A stretch of 64,000 bases of DNA from an uncultured Psychroserpens sp. (lineage in GTDB: Bacteria; Bacteroidota; Bacteroidia; Flavobacteriales; Flavobacteriaceae), in NCBI RefSeq assembly GCF_947492715.1, contig NZ_CANLNS010000006.1, positions 62,001 to 126,000 of the forward strand, in the 5' to 3' direction. A program made the translations under genes and the position numbers. Below the pieces are notes generated by a model. The model did not search any database. It had not been told where the DNA came from and was given only the letters and a program-made list of their open reading frames with translations. Shown here in pieces: positions 49,065 through 59,461 of the stretch (its first letter is position 1; each line of letters opens with the position of its first letter).

Positions 49065-51392
49065 TTAATCTTTGATAATTTTCTCAACACCTGTACCATT
49101 TTCGGTTTTAATTTTGAAAAAGTAAACACCATTAGTCAAACTCGCTATTTGTAAGGAGACATTTGCCTTATTAACTATAGACGTTTGTATGATTCGTCCT
49201 TGAACGTCATATATTTCGATAAATTTAATTGTTGTTTTTGCCGAAATCGTAAGGACATCACTTACAGGGTTTGGGTAAATCGTTATTGAAGGATCAATCT
49301 CATGATCGTCTATTGATAAATTTTGGAAAACGGTATTGGCATTATTAGTCACTATTGGGAAGTTATAGTCAAAATGAATATCGGCCTTTTTAGAGACCAG
49401 TTCACTAGGCTGCACATCACTGTTCGTTCTAATTCTAAGCAAAATATTACCATGTCCTCCACTAGCGCTTAGGTTTATGTCTTCAAAAATAAACTTTACT
49501 TTATCGTCTTTAACTCGGGTATCTACAGGATCTGAAGCATTTAAAACTCGCAGTGTATTGATGTCAAACTGAGTTGGGTCGATATCAATTTCTATGACAA
49601 CATTTTGAGCTGCAAAATTTCCGATGTTTTCAAAGTTGACGATATAAGCCAAATATGCTCCAATCTCAGATGTTGGTAAAATATCACCTTGCAAGCATGT
49701 AATATCATTGGGATCATATGAACCGACGACTATTTGCTTATATTCAAAAATATTATCTGATGGCACCTCATCACTAGGTATAGGATTAATAAGCACATTA
49801 AAGTTCAATTGATCACCAATGTTTACGGCTGGAACTTCCATTGGCGAATTGACATTAAGTGTAATATATATACTCCTATTTTCAAAAGGTAAAAGGTCTA
49901 TATAATCCCATGACAGGCTACCAAAAGTTTGATTGTCTGGTGCTGTTGTTGCTGAAACAAAATCTAAAACGTCATCATTAAAGGTCATTTCAAAATCACC
50001 AGAAAGTGTTTGGTTTCCTTTATTTCTGTATACAATTTGATACAGAGCATCAAATGCAGGAACGGCAAAATCTATAGGTGCAATATAGATCTCAACATCG
50101 TTATGGGTTCCTACTGGTGTGATACAAAAATCTTGAACTTCAACATTATTGTTATTATCTGTAAATGATACATTAGCGGTTAATGGCGTAATATTAAACC
50201 AAGATGGGTTTTCTAGGTTGGGTTCAAAATCGTAGTTACCAGTTAATGTGTAAAAATTATAAACCCCTTCATCGCTCGAAAACACAGATCCCAAACTTGT
50301 ACCATCGTTAATATTCATTTTAATATGTGGTTGAGGAATATCTAAGGCATCACAACCATCTTCATTAAGATCATAAATTACGCTGCCTGTTATGGTATTA
50401 TAATCACCACCAGGAGTAAAAGAACAATACGAACTTACTACTGTTGTAGGCTCTGCTTGTAGTTGCACACTATTAACTTGATCTTCATCTGCACAGATAA
50501 AATCTAATTGAGTTGAACTAAACATCAATATAGCCTCAATGCTCCCATTTTTGATATTTAACTCTGTAAGCAATCCATTTCCTGAGCAATCTAAATTTTG
50601 AAGATTAGTATTTTGACTTAGATCGAGAACCGTAAGCAAATTAACAATCCCACAGTTTAAATCTTGAAGACTTTCACAATCTGAAGTATCTAAACTAGTT
50701 AGACTATTATCCTGACATCGTAATATCGTTAGTTGGTCTTTTTGGGTAAGATCTAATTGTGCAATACTATTAACACCACAAATAAGTGTTTGAATATCAA
50801 AATTTTGAGAGACATCCAGAGTCGTTAGATTATTCATATTACAGTCTAAATAAGTTAAATTTGGACTATTAGATAAATCTAATTGAGTTAATTGGTTATT
50901 ATAACATGTCAACTGCTCGAGGCTAACATTTTGAGAAAGGTCTAAACTAGATAGTTGATTATTATGAGCAGAAATATTTTGAAGGTTTGCGTTTTGAGAT
51001 AGATCTATGGTCGTGAGAAAATTATCCTGAAATGTTAATAGTGTAAGATTGGTGTTTTGGGTGATATCCAAATTGGTTAATTGATTGTCAAAACAATTTA
51101 AAATCTGAAGACTTGTATTTTGCGAAACATCTATACTAGACAATTGATTAGAACGGCAATTAAGTTCCAACAGGTTTGTAAATGCTTCTATTCCTGTTAA
51201 ATCTGAAATATTAGAATTTTCTACATTTATAATGGTTTGAGCTAATGCTTCACTTACCTGAATATCTCCATCTGTGTTGGTATCAACTCCTTGAGCAATT
51301 AATGTCGCTTTAAAATTAGCATCTGGAATATTCACTATTTGGGCTTTTGCAAAGCCTGTTACTAACAGTAATAAGAGCACTATTTTTTTCAT
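49065..51392 (-). CDS. Secreted LRR protein with T9SS sorting domain, paralog 3
   Basis: 775 aa from the ATG at 51392. Signal peptide (MKKIVLLLLLVTGFAKAQ), conserved cap VNIPDANFKATLIAQGVDTN with DGDIQVSEA, then about ten leucine-rich repeats of 20-22 residues (units like LTNLDITQNTNLTLLTFQDN) to about residue 290. A long beta-rich region with DUF7619-like features (VVGSYDPNDITCLQGDILPT) follows, and a C-terminal T9SS type A sorting domain (PSITIYPNPVSDVLTISAKT...IIKD). It should be displayed on or released from the cell surface. It is the last of three tandem paralogs, 28 bp behind the second. Confidence 0.9.
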   Translation of the reverse strand: MKKIVLLLLLVTGFAKAQIVNIPDANFKATLIAQGVDTNTDGDIQVSEALAQTIINVENSNISDLTGIEAFTNLLELNCRSNQLSSIDVSQNTSLQILNCFDNQLTNLDITQNTNLTLLTFQDNFLTTIDLSQNANLQNISAHNNQLSSLDLSQNVSLEQLTCYNNQLTQLDLSNSPNLTYLDCNMNNLTTLDVSQNFDIQTLICGVNSIAQLDLTQKDQLTILRCQDNSLTSLDTSDCESLQDLNCGIVNLLTVLDLSQNTNLQNLDCSGNGLLTELNIKNGSIEAILMFSSTQLDFICADEDQVNSVQLQAEPTTVVSSYCSFTPGGDYNTITGSVIYDLNEDGCDALDIPQPHIKMNINDGTSLGSVFSSDEGVYNFYTLTGNYDFEPNLENPSWFNITPLTANVSFTDNNNNVEVQDFCITPVGTHNDVEIYIAPIDFAVPAFDALYQIVYRNKGNQTLSGDFEMTFNDDVLDFVSATTAPDNQTFGSLSWDYIDLLPFENRSIYITLNVNSPMEVPAVNIGDQLNFNVLINPIPSDEVPSDNIFEYKQIVVGSYDPNDITCLQGDILPTSEIGAYLAYIVNFENIGNFAAQNVVIEIDIDPTQFDINTLRVLNASDPVDTRVKDDKVKFIFEDINLSASGGHGNILLRIRTNSDVQPSELVSKKADIHFDYNFPIVTNNANTVFQNLSIDDHEIDPSITIYPNPVSDVLTISAKTTIKFIEIYDVQGRIIQTSIVNKANVSLQIASLTNGVYFFKIKTENGTGVEKIIKD

Positions 51393-51420
51393 AATCAATA
51401 TATTAATTGTCTTATTAGGT

Positions 51421-54183
51421 TCAATTTTTAATTATCTTTTTTAAATGTGAGCCGATATCTGTTTTAACTTTTAAGAAGTAAACCCCTTGATTAATATGAG
51501 ATATCTCTAACGTTGTCATTAAAGTGTTAGGGTAATATGACTGCACTTTTCTACCTTGAACATCAAATAGTTCGACATGCTTAATTATAGATTTGGCTTT
51601 TACGTTTACAATTCCTACTGAAGGATTTGGATAAATGTGTATCGTTTGGTTTTCAAACTCGTTTACTGATAAGGTTTGAAAAACAGTATTCGCTATATTG
51701 GTCTCTATTGGAAAATTATAATCAAAGAAAATATCGGCCTTATTATTTACAAAATCTCCAAGGACCAAGCTCTCAAGTGATCTCATTTTAAAAACTACAT
51801 TTCCTTTACCTTCTGGTATTAAATTGATATCATCAAAAACAAACTCGATTGTATTATCTAGAATTCTAGCCATCATAGGATGTGAACTATATAATATTTG
51901 TAATGAACTGATATCAAATTGTGTGATATCGACCTCATCTTTCACAACGACAAAGGTTGCTGCTGCTGTTCCTGTGTTTTCAAAATTGATATTATAATGT
52001 AGGTACTCACCTATATATTCTGGACCTACAATGTCTCCTTCCAAACATGTAATATCATTTGGATCGTACGAGCCTACAACAACTTGATTAAGGTTAAATA
52101 CGTTATCTGTAGGAATTTCATCTGTAGCTTGAGGTGATATATTCACTTGATAATGCAAAATATCTCCAATATTTACAGCTGGTGTTTCCATTGGTGAATT
52201 AACATTTAAAGTGACTTCTATAGTTCTACTTTCAAAAGGTAAAAGGTTGATATAATTCCATGATAAGGCACCCGTAGATTGGCTAATTGGCATTTCACTT
52301 GATAAGATATAATTGAGTACTTCATCATCAAAACTAAAGTCAATGTTTCCTGATACAATTTGATTTCCTTTATTTTTATAGACAATTTGATAGATCGCAT
52401 CAAAGCCTGGGCGCGCAGGAATGATTGGAATTATAACAATTTCTACATCATTATGAACACCATTAGTCGTTACACAAAAATCCTGTACAGCAGTATTATT
52501 GTTAGCATCGGAAAAAGAAATTGTTGTTAGCTCTGGTGTAATATCAAACCAAGGAGAGTTTTCAATTCCGGGAGAGAGGTCAAAGTTTCCTTCTTCTGTA
52601 TAAAACGTATAGTTTCCATTAGTATTAGTAAACATAGCGCCTTGATCTGTACCAGTATCAATATTAATTCTAACATTATACTGCGGAAAATCGTTAACAT
52701 CACAACCGTTATTATTGCTATCAATAAGAGCAGTTCCGGAGATGGTATTAAAATTTCCGCTAGGTGTAAACGAACAATAAGAATTCACTTCAACACTTTC
52801 AGGAGCTTGATTGTTTATAGCATCTAACTGCTCGTCATCCACACAAATGTAAGTTAGATTTGGGTTATTACTAAAGTTTAGAAGATTTTCAATGCTTCCA
52901 TTTTTGACATTAAGCTCAGTAAGTTGGTTATTAGCAGCAAAAAGTACTTTAAAAACTGGATTTTGTGAAAAATCCAAGCTTGTTATTTGATTTGAAGTAC
53001 AATTAAGTTCTGTGAACTCTGGACATTGAGAAAAGTCTAATTCGCTTATTTGGTTATTACGACACTGCATTTCTTTAAGAGCAACATTTTGTGTTACATC
53101 TAAAACAGTGAGTTCATTATATAAACAATATAAATATTCTAGCTGCGTATTTTGAGAGAGGTCTAAATCTCCTATTGTATTGAGATAGAGGCTCAGTGTT
53201 GTTAAGTTAGGGTTTTGTGTAACGTCAATACTCGTAAGCAAGTTTTCTCCGCAAAACAATTCTTCAAGATTAGGGTTTTGAGTCACATTTATGCTGGCAA
53301 ATTGGTTATGCCAAATATCTAACTTAATAAGGTTTGGGTTTTGAGACACATCCAAATCTGCAAGCTGATTATGATTGCACACTAAAGTTTCTAGGTTACT
53401 ATTTTGTGTTACATCCAAGTTTGTTAACTGGTTATTATTACATTCAAACCGTTTTAAATTTGTGTTTTGGGATACATCTATTGAGGTCAACTGACTTCCG
53501 TAGCAAATTAGAGTTTCAAGATTGATGTTTTGGGATAGATCAATACCAGCCGTTAAAGGATTCCCCACACACTCAAGAACTTCCAAATTTAAATTTTGAC
53601 TTACGTCTATAGTGGATATCTCATTACCAGAACATTTTAAGGTTTTTAAGTTTAGGTTTTGACTTACATCTAAAGCTCCAAGGGATATATTAGAACAATT
53701 TAGATATTCAAGATTTATATTTGGAGATACGTCAAGACTTGTGATATCAATGGCACTGCAATCTAGTGTCACCAAATTTAAATTTTGAGATATATTTAAA
53801 CTGGTCATTGGATTGCCATTGCAATACAGAGCTATAAGATTGATATTTTGGCTAAGGTCTAGATCTGTCAATATATTGTGCCAACAATGAAATTCAACCA
53901 AGTTCACATTTTGAGACAAATCTAGACTCGTTATGCCATTCAAATCACAGTTTAAATATTCGAGATTGGTAAATGCTTCTATTCCTGTTAAATCTGAAAT
54001 TCCAGATTGGGAGACATCTAAGGTCGTTATTGTTTGAGCTTCACTTTCTTGAATTTCTCCATCAGTATTAACATCAACACCCAAATTAATCAACGCTGTT
54101 TTAAAATTGGCATCGGGAATATTGACAATCTGCGCATTGGCAAACCAAGAAGTAAATAATACTATATATAGAACTCTTTTCAT
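51421..54183 (-). CDS. Secreted LRR protein with T9SS sorting domain, paralog 2
   Basis: 920 aa from the ATG at 54183; the largest of the three. Same cap (VNIPDANFKTALINLGVDVN), then about 17-18 leucine-rich repeats (NLVTLDCSAIDITSLDVSPN and similar) to about residue 430, the shared beta-rich module with VVGSYDPNDITCLEGDIVGP, and the T9SS sorting domain (IHIYPNPSVGIVNVKAKSII...). The extra repeats compared with paralog 3 suggest expansion or loss of LRR units. Separated from paralog 1 by about 22 bp, so one operon. Confidence 0.9.
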   Translation of the reverse strand: MKRVLYIVLFTSWFANAQIVNIPDANFKTALINLGVDVNTDGEIQESEAQTITTLDVSQSGISDLTGIEAFTNLEYLNCDLNGITSLDLSQNVNLVEFHCWHNILTDLDLSQNINLIALYCNGNPMTSLNISQNLNLVTLDCSAIDITSLDVSPNINLEYLNCSNISLGALDVSQNLNLKTLKCSGNEISTIDVSQNLNLEVLECVGNPLTAGIDLSQNINLETLICYGSQLTSIDVSQNTNLKRFECNNNQLTNLDVTQNSNLETLVCNHNQLADLDVSQNPNLIKLDIWHNQFASINVTQNPNLEELFCGENLLTSIDVTQNPNLTTLSLYLNTIGDLDLSQNTQLEYLYCLYNELTVLDVTQNVALKEMQCRNNQISELDFSQCPEFTELNCTSNQITSLDFSQNPVFKVLFAANNQLTELNVKNGSIENLLNFSNNPNLTYICVDDEQLDAINNQAPESVEVNSYCSFTPSGNFNTISGTALIDSNNNGCDVNDFPQYNVRINIDTGTDQGAMFTNTNGNYTFYTEEGNFDLSPGIENSPWFDITPELTTISFSDANNNTAVQDFCVTTNGVHNDVEIVIIPIIPARPGFDAIYQIVYKNKGNQIVSGNIDFSFDDEVLNYILSSEMPISQSTGALSWNYINLLPFESRTIEVTLNVNSPMETPAVNIGDILHYQVNISPQATDEIPTDNVFNLNQVVVGSYDPNDITCLEGDIVGPEYIGEYLHYNINFENTGTAAATFVVVKDEVDITQFDISSLQILYSSHPMMARILDNTIEFVFDDINLIPEGKGNVVFKMRSLESLVLGDFVNNKADIFFDYNFPIETNIANTVFQTLSVNEFENQTIHIYPNPSVGIVNVKAKSIIKHVELFDVQGRKVQSYYPNTLMTTLEISHINQGVYFLKVKTDIGSHLKKIIKN

Positions 54184-54205
54184 ACTCAATAATTAATTCA
54201 AACCT

Positions 54206-56554
54206 TTATTGCTTGACGATTTTTTCTAAATGTTCTCCTTTCGTTGTTTTTACTTTTATAAAATAAATCCCATCAGTTAAATTTGAAATATCAATAGTCA
54301 TTTGAGCCAGATTAGGAAATAAAGATCTAACCCTTCGCCCTTGCAGATCATAAACATCTATATATTTGATAACCGACTGTGTATTGATGTTTATTAGATC
54401 TGCTGAAGGGTTCGGGTAAATGTGTATTGTGTTGTCTTCAAATTCGTTTACAGATAGCGCGTCAAAAACAGTATTCGCAACATTTGTTTCGATTGGAAAA
54501 TTGTAATCGAAGAAAATATTGGCTTTATTATCTACAAAGTCGCCTTGTACTAAGGTTTCTAATGATTTTATTTTGAAAACTATATTGCCTTGACCTTCTG
54601 GCGCTAAGTTGATATTATCAAAAAAGAACTCTACAATTTGCCCTTCGATGGTGGTTGTCATGTCATGAGAACTATATAGAACTTCTAATGTATTAATATC
54701 TAATTGGGTATTATCAATACTATCTTTAACCGCTATAAATGTTGCAGCAGCTGTCCCTGTATTCTCAAAATTGATATTGTAATGCAGGTATTCTCCAATA
54801 TGTTCTGGATTTACAATATCGCCTTCTAAGCAAGTAATATCATTAGGATCGTATGATCCTACTACAATTTGATTAAGATCAAAGCTATTATCTGAAGGCA
54901 AGTCATCTGTAGCTAAAGGTGAGATACTAGCATTGAATTGTAAAATATCTCCAATATTTACAGCAGGTGTTTCCATAGGAGAATTGACATTTAAAGTCAC
55001 TTCAATAACTCTACTTTCAAAAGGTTGAAGGTTAAGATAATTCCATGATAAAATACCTGTAGATTGTGTAACTGGCATTTCGCTAGAAAAAATATAATTG
55101 AGAACAGCATCATTAAAACTAAAGTCAATACCTCCTGAAACTATTTGGTTTCCATTATTTTTAAAAACAATGTCATAAACTACATCAAAACCAGGTTGAG
55201 CAGGAATTATTGGTACGATAACGACCTCTACGTCATTATAAGCACTATTTGTTGTTAAGCAAAAATCTTGAAACTCTATATTATTATTGTCATCAGCAAA
55301 TGAAATCGATGTTGATGCAGGAGTAATGTTAAACCAAGGAGCACTTGCAAAATCTGGTGCGACATCGAAATTTCCTTCATTGGTATAAAAAACATATGTT
55401 CCATCAGCATTAGTGAAAGTTGACCCTTGATTTACGCCATCATCGATAGTAATCTTTATATTAAATTGAGCCGTATCATTTACATCACAACCATTATTAT
55501 CGCTATCAAAAAATGCTGTACCTGTAATGGTGTTATAGTCACCTCCAGGAGTAACCGAGCAATAATCTGTAAAAAGCACTTCCTGGTCGAATTCAAACGC
55601 CATAAAGTATGCAAAGTCGCTATCTGGATCATCAACACACATCACTTCTAAACTTGTTAGATTTTCAAAGTTGCCATAATTATTAGCATCACTATAATTA
55701 TTATTTCCTGTTTTATAGTTTAAATAGGTAAGATTTGGATTATCATTTATAGAAATATATTGTACAGTAGTTAAACTACTTAAATCTAATGTAGTAAAAG
55801 CATTATTTGCACAACTAAAACTCCATAGATTGGAATTAATACTCACATTTATATCTGTCATTTGGTTACCATCACACCTTAAAATATACAATAGAGGATT
55901 GCTACTTAGATCAAGGCTAGATAATTGATTATTACTAAGACCTAAAGCGTTCAATAGCGGAAGATTGCTCACATCTATACTAGACATTAGATTTTCACTA
56001 GCAAAGACATTTAATAACCCTGTATTGGTACTTAGATCTAATGTTGTGAGTTGGTTCTCATAAATTTCAATATCTGTTAATGACGTAAGGTTAGTTAAAT
56101 TTATATCACTCAAGTGATTATACATTGCACGTATAGTTGTTAAAGCTACATTACCACTTAAATCTAGACTTTCTATTTGATTAAAAGAACAATCTAAATT
56201 CGTTAACGATGAGTTATTGCCAAGATCTAATGCTGTCAATGCATTGTTAAACACATATAATTCTTCAAGATTACTATTATTACTTAAATCCATAGAGGTT
56301 AGTAAATTGTCTTGACAAAACAGCTTTTCTAAGTTAGTAAATGCTTCTATTCCTGTAAGATCAGCTATCGCTCTTCCGCTTAAAAATAAATTTTGAACCG
56401 TTGCAGCTTCTGTAAACTGTATTTCATTATCTTCATTGGTGTCTATGTCTGTATAGTTAAGCAAGTAATCCTTAAAATTAACATCAGGAATATCGACGAT
56501 CTGCGCTTGAAGATATCCTACCGTAAAAAATAATAAAAGCGTAATGTTTTTCAT
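54206..56554 (-). CDS. Secreted LRR protein with T9SS sorting domain, paralog 1
   Basis: A 782-aa protein heading the LRR operon. Signal peptide (MKNITLLLFFTVGYLQAQ), cap VDIPDVNFKDYLLNYTDIDT, about ten leucine-rich repeats (for example NSSLTNLDCSFNQIESLDLS), the DUF7619-like module with VVGSYDPNDITCLEGDIVNP, and a C-terminal T9SS sorting domain (IHIYPNPSADLININTQSVI...KIVKQ). A 22-bp motif shared with the kinase promoter lies 66 bp upstream of its ATG. Repeats of this type mediate protein-protein or adhesion contacts; the partner is unknown. Confidence 0.9.
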   Translation of the reverse strand: MKNITLLLFFTVGYLQAQIVDIPDVNFKDYLLNYTDIDTNEDNEIQFTEAATVQNLFLSGRAIADLTGIEAFTNLEKLFCQDNLLTSMDLSNNSNLEELYVFNNALTALDLGNNSSLTNLDCSFNQIESLDLSGNVALTTIRAMYNHLSDINLTNLTSLTDIEIYENQLTTLDLSTNTGLLNVFASENLMSSIDVSNLPLLNALGLSNNQLSSLDLSSNPLLYILRCDGNQMTDINVSINSNLWSFSCANNAFTTLDLSSLTTVQYISINDNPNLTYLNYKTGNNNYSDANNYGNFENLTSLEVMCVDDPDSDFAYFMAFEFDQEVLFTDYCSVTPGGDYNTITGTAFFDSDNNGCDVNDTAQFNIKITIDDGVNQGSTFTNADGTYVFYTNEGNFDVAPDFASAPWFNITPASTSISFADDNNNIEFQDFCLTTNSAYNDVEVVIVPIIPAQPGFDVVYDIVFKNNGNQIVSGGIDFSFNDAVLNYIFSSEMPVTQSTGILSWNYLNLQPFESRVIEVTLNVNSPMETPAVNIGDILQFNASISPLATDDLPSDNSFDLNQIVVGSYDPNDITCLEGDIVNPEHIGEYLHYNINFENTGTAAATFIAVKDSIDNTQLDINTLEVLYSSHDMTTTIEGQIVEFFFDNINLAPEGQGNIVFKIKSLETLVQGDFVDNKANIFFDYNFPIETNVANTVFDALSVNEFEDNTIHIYPNPSADLININTQSVIKYIDVYDLQGRRVRSLFPNLAQMTIDISNLTDGIYFIKVKTTKGEHLEKIVKQ

Positions 56555-56619
56555 GGTTGTTATTTTACATAAATGTACTAATGTTCTAAGGTAATTTTAG
56601 GTGTTAATGAGTAAACTAA

Positions 56620-56641
56620 GGGTTTGACTTAGAATTCGATA
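56620..56641 (-). promoter_or_regulatory. Shared 22-bp motif upstream of the LRR operon
   Basis: Minus-strand reading contains TCGAATTCTAAGT followed after one variable base by AAACCC. The same 22 bases with one mismatch occur upstream of the kinase gene (59482). It lies 66 bp before the LRR start and is the probable LytTR regulator site. The second half-site seen at the kinase copy is degenerate here. Confidence 0.55.
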
Positions 56642-56650
56642 ATCTCTGAC

Positions 56651-57412
56651 TTAAATTGTTTTTAAAATTTCTTGTAGGCGTTCTTTTTTCCGTTGAGAAA
56701 TGGGTAAATGACTTTCATCCTCCATAATGACATAGCCTCCATCTCTTTTTATATATGATTTGAGGTATTTTAAGTTGATTAAATGCGACTGATGAATGCG
56801 TTCAAAGCCATGTTCTGTAAGAAGTTCTTCATACTCTTTTAGCGTTTTTGAAATGAGAACAGTTTTGGTATTTTTAATATAAAATTTTGTGTAATTATCC
56901 TCGCTTTCACAACGTATTATATCGCTAATATTAAACAAGTGAATACCATCAGAAGTAGACAATGCGATACGTTTAAAATTATCAACCTTCTTCCTTATGT
57001 TTTCTAACAACAGGTCGATATGAGCATAGTCATTATTTTTTTCTAATACGGCTTCAATTTTCTTAATAACCTTTTGCAATTCTTCTGGATCAACAGGCTT
57101 AAGCAAGAAATCTAAAGCACTAAATCGAAATGCTTTTATGGCATATTGCTCGTATGCTGTTATAAAGACAATATTGGAAGTAATAGCACCATTTTTTTTT
57201 GCAACTTTTTCTAAAATATCAAAACCCGTTCCGTCGTTTAATTGTATATCTAAAAACACAACTTCTGGTTTTAATGTATCCATAGTAACAATGCCAGATG
57301 CGACACTATCTGCTTCACCAATTATTTGGATGCTTGGAGCAAACAATTCTAGCAACTTTTTCATGCCCTCACGGAGATTTTTATCATCGTCAATTAAAAT
57401 AGCTGTTATCAT
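56651..57412 (-). CDS. LytTR-family response regulator
   Basis: A 253-aa regulator: receiver domain (1 to about 125) with the acidic pair IDDD, phospho-acceptor Asp55 in VVFLDIQLNDG and conserved Lys in LLKPVDPEEL; then a LytTR DNA-binding domain (about 150-253) with DIIRCESEDNYTKFYIKN and FERIHQSHLINLKYLKSYIKRDGGYV. It is encoded 20 bp after the sensor kinase gene and 97 bp before the LRR operon, all on the same strand. LytTR domains bind paired direct repeats, matching the nearby motif. Confidence 0.95.
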   Translation of the reverse strand: MITAILIDDDKNLREGMKKLLELFAPSIQIIGEADSVASGIVTMDTLKPEVVFLDIQLNDGTGFDILEKVAKKNGAITSNIVFITAYEQYAIKAFRFSALDFLLKPVDPEELQKVIKKIEAVLEKNNDYAHIDLLLENIRKKVDNFKRIALSTSDGIHLFNISDIIRCESEDNYTKFYIKNTKTVLISKTLKEYEELLTEHGFERIHQSHLINLKYLKSYIKRDGGYVIMEDESHLPISQRKKERLQEILKTI

Positions 57413-57432
57413 ATTTTAAATTATGTTTTACA

Positions 57433-59412
57433 TTACATACTAATTGTTGTTCTGGTTTCAATGTATTGCAATGGCAATCGAAGTTCTACTTTTGTTCCTT
57501 TTACGATATCATCATTGCGAATTTCGTCTATGTGTATTGTTGCTACTTGCGCAGTTGAAGACGTCATCATTTCTAGTCGTTTTTTTATAATATCTAAGGC
57601 CATTGATTTATGAGCAACTACTGAGTTTTCTTTATTCTTTTTTGAGGTATGAATACCTATACCATCGTCAACAATTGTGCAAATTAAAATGTCATCACCA
57701 AGCGAAAATTTAACCGCTATGTTACCCATTTCTTTTTTAGGAATAACCCCATGAATAATGGCGTTTTCAACAAAAGGCTGTATGAGTAGAGGTGGCATGG
57801 ATACGTCATCATCAATATGTTCACTTTTATGAATACTGAAATCGAACATGTGATTAAATCTAAGTTGTTCTAGCTCTAAATAATTTTGCAAACTCTCTAT
57901 CTCTCTATCAATTGGTATTAATGATTCTTTAGAATACTCTAATGTTAATCGCATAAGTTTAGAAAACTTTGAAAGGTATTTAATGGCCGAATCTGTCCCA
58001 TTTTGTACAATAAAGCTAGATATTGATCCTAAACAGTTAAACACAAAATGTGGATTCATTTGTAAATGCAAGGCCTTTTGTTCATATTCGGCTAGCTCTT
58101 TTTGAAGTGTTAATCGCTTTTTAAGTTGAGATCTGTTATAAATTAAAAAGCCAATTCCAAACAGTAAAAGTGCAGTTAAAGCACCAAAAATTAATTTCAT
58201 TTTTGAACTTTTCGCTTCTTCTTTTAGGCGTATTTCTCGCTTTTCATTTTCTTCTTTTTGAAGTAACTCCTTCTTTTCAAATTCGTACTTCATTGAAGCC
58301 TCAACAGACTTTCTAATATTAGCTTCATTGATTAAACTGTCTCTAGCAACACTATATTTTTGAAAATGTTCTAAGGCTAAGGTGGTGTTTCCTTTTTTCT
58401 CGTAAATATCACTTAGGAGTTTTTCAGTTGTTGATTTTGCTTCTAGAACACCAATATCTTCAGATAAACCCAAAGCTATTTGGGTCATATGCAATGCTTT
58501 ATCAAGATCATTTCGTTCATAATAGAATTTCCCTAAAAACAAATAGGTATCAGACAAGCCAAATTTATCATCAAATTGTTTAAACGTAGTTATCGCATTT
58601 TCCCAGCTTTCGATAGTCTTTGAATCCTCATTCTGAGATTCGTAATACAAACCAATATTATTATACCATTCCCCTAAAGCTCTAGGGTTTGGATTATTAT
58701 CCAAACTTTGTTTTGCCAGAGTATAATATTCAAAAGCCTTATTTGGATTAGCTTGATCCTGATAAATATTAGCAATATTGGTTAGAGTAATACCTATATT
58801 GGGGTCATTTAATCGCTCTTGAAGATTTTTAGACTTTTCAAAATATTCTAGAGCTTTAGCATATAACGACTGTGATTTATAAACCACACCAATATTGTTA
58901 TATAATCTAGAGCATTTAACATCATTTTTTAAGCGCTCATAGAGTTTAACAGATTTAAGATAAAATTCTAACGCTCTCGGATAATTACTTTGTTCGGAAA
59001 AAACAATTCCCATACTGCCATACGCTTGTGCAAGTCCTTCGGCTACATCATTATTTTGAGCATCCGAACCTTGTTGCCCTTCAAAAATGGTTTTGGCTAT
59101 CGAAAAATCATCTAGAGATTGTTTATAATTACCTAGAATAATATTTGAGGTACCAATATTTAGGTAGGCGTTAGCCTCTCCTATGGAATTAGAGCTGCGC
59201 TTTGATAGTTCGAGTGCTCTATTACCATACTCTGCCATTTTATTCGGGTCTGAGTATTTATAAGCGTTAGAAATAGTATTTAATAACTTAACTCTCTCCA
59301 AATCGTTATCAACATCGAGTAACCTTTGTTGCAAACTGTCTAAAGTATGAGTTTGTCCATGTACAGTTATCGAAAAGAGAACTATAAAGAATAGAAGTGC
59401 TTTTACTTTCAT
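57433..59412 (-). CDS. TPR sensor histidine kinase, LytS/YehU type
   Basis: A 659-aa sensor: signal peptide (MKVKALLFFIVLFSITVHGQ), about eight TPR units over residues 30-370 (for example YPRALEFYLKSVKLYERLKN), a coiled coil, a TM helix around residue 405-425 (LIFGALTALLLFGIGFLIYN) and a His_kinase domain with QMNPHFVFNCLGSISSFI as phospho-acceptor region. The ATPase domain has PPLLIQPFVENAIIHG and DDGIGIH. It is the partner of the adjacent LytTR regulator. The periplasmic TPR input points to protein or peptide sensing. Confidence 0.95.
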   Translation of the reverse strand: MKVKALLFFIVLFSITVHGQTHTLDSLQQRLLDVDNDLERVKLLNTISNAYKYSDPNKMAEYGNRALELSKRSSNSIGEANAYLNIGTSNIILGNYKQSLDDFSIAKTIFEGQQGSDAQNNDVAEGLAQAYGSMGIVFSEQSNYPRALEFYLKSVKLYERLKNDVKCSRLYNNIGVVYKSQSLYAKALEYFEKSKNLQERLNDPNIGITLTNIANIYQDQANPNKAFEYYTLAKQSLDNNPNPRALGEWYNNIGLYYESQNEDSKTIESWENAITTFKQFDDKFGLSDTYLFLGKFYYERNDLDKALHMTQIALGLSEDIGVLEAKSTTEKLLSDIYEKKGNTTLALEHFQKYSVARDSLINEANIRKSVEASMKYEFEKKELLQKEENEKREIRLKEEAKSSKMKLIFGALTALLLFGIGFLIYNRSQLKKRLTLQKELAEYEQKALHLQMNPHFVFNCLGSISSFIVQNGTDSAIKYLSKFSKLMRLTLEYSKESLIPIDREIESLQNYLELEQLRFNHMFDFSIHKSEHIDDDVSMPPLLIQPFVENAIIHGVIPKKEMGNIAVKFSLGDDILICTIVDDGIGIHTSKKNKENSVVAHKSMALDIIKKRLEMMTSSTAQVATIHIDEIRNDDIVKGTKVELRLPLQYIETRTTISM

Positions 59413-59461
59413 TTTAAATTTATAGATAAGTTAAAAGTAAAGATTTAGTTGTTTAGATGAT

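Noticed and set aside
49065-56554. Regular 60-70 bp periodicity as tandem DNA repeats or CRISPR
   Set aside because: The periodicity comes from codons of 20-22-residue leucine-rich repeats inside intact reading frames; the DNA copies are diverged.
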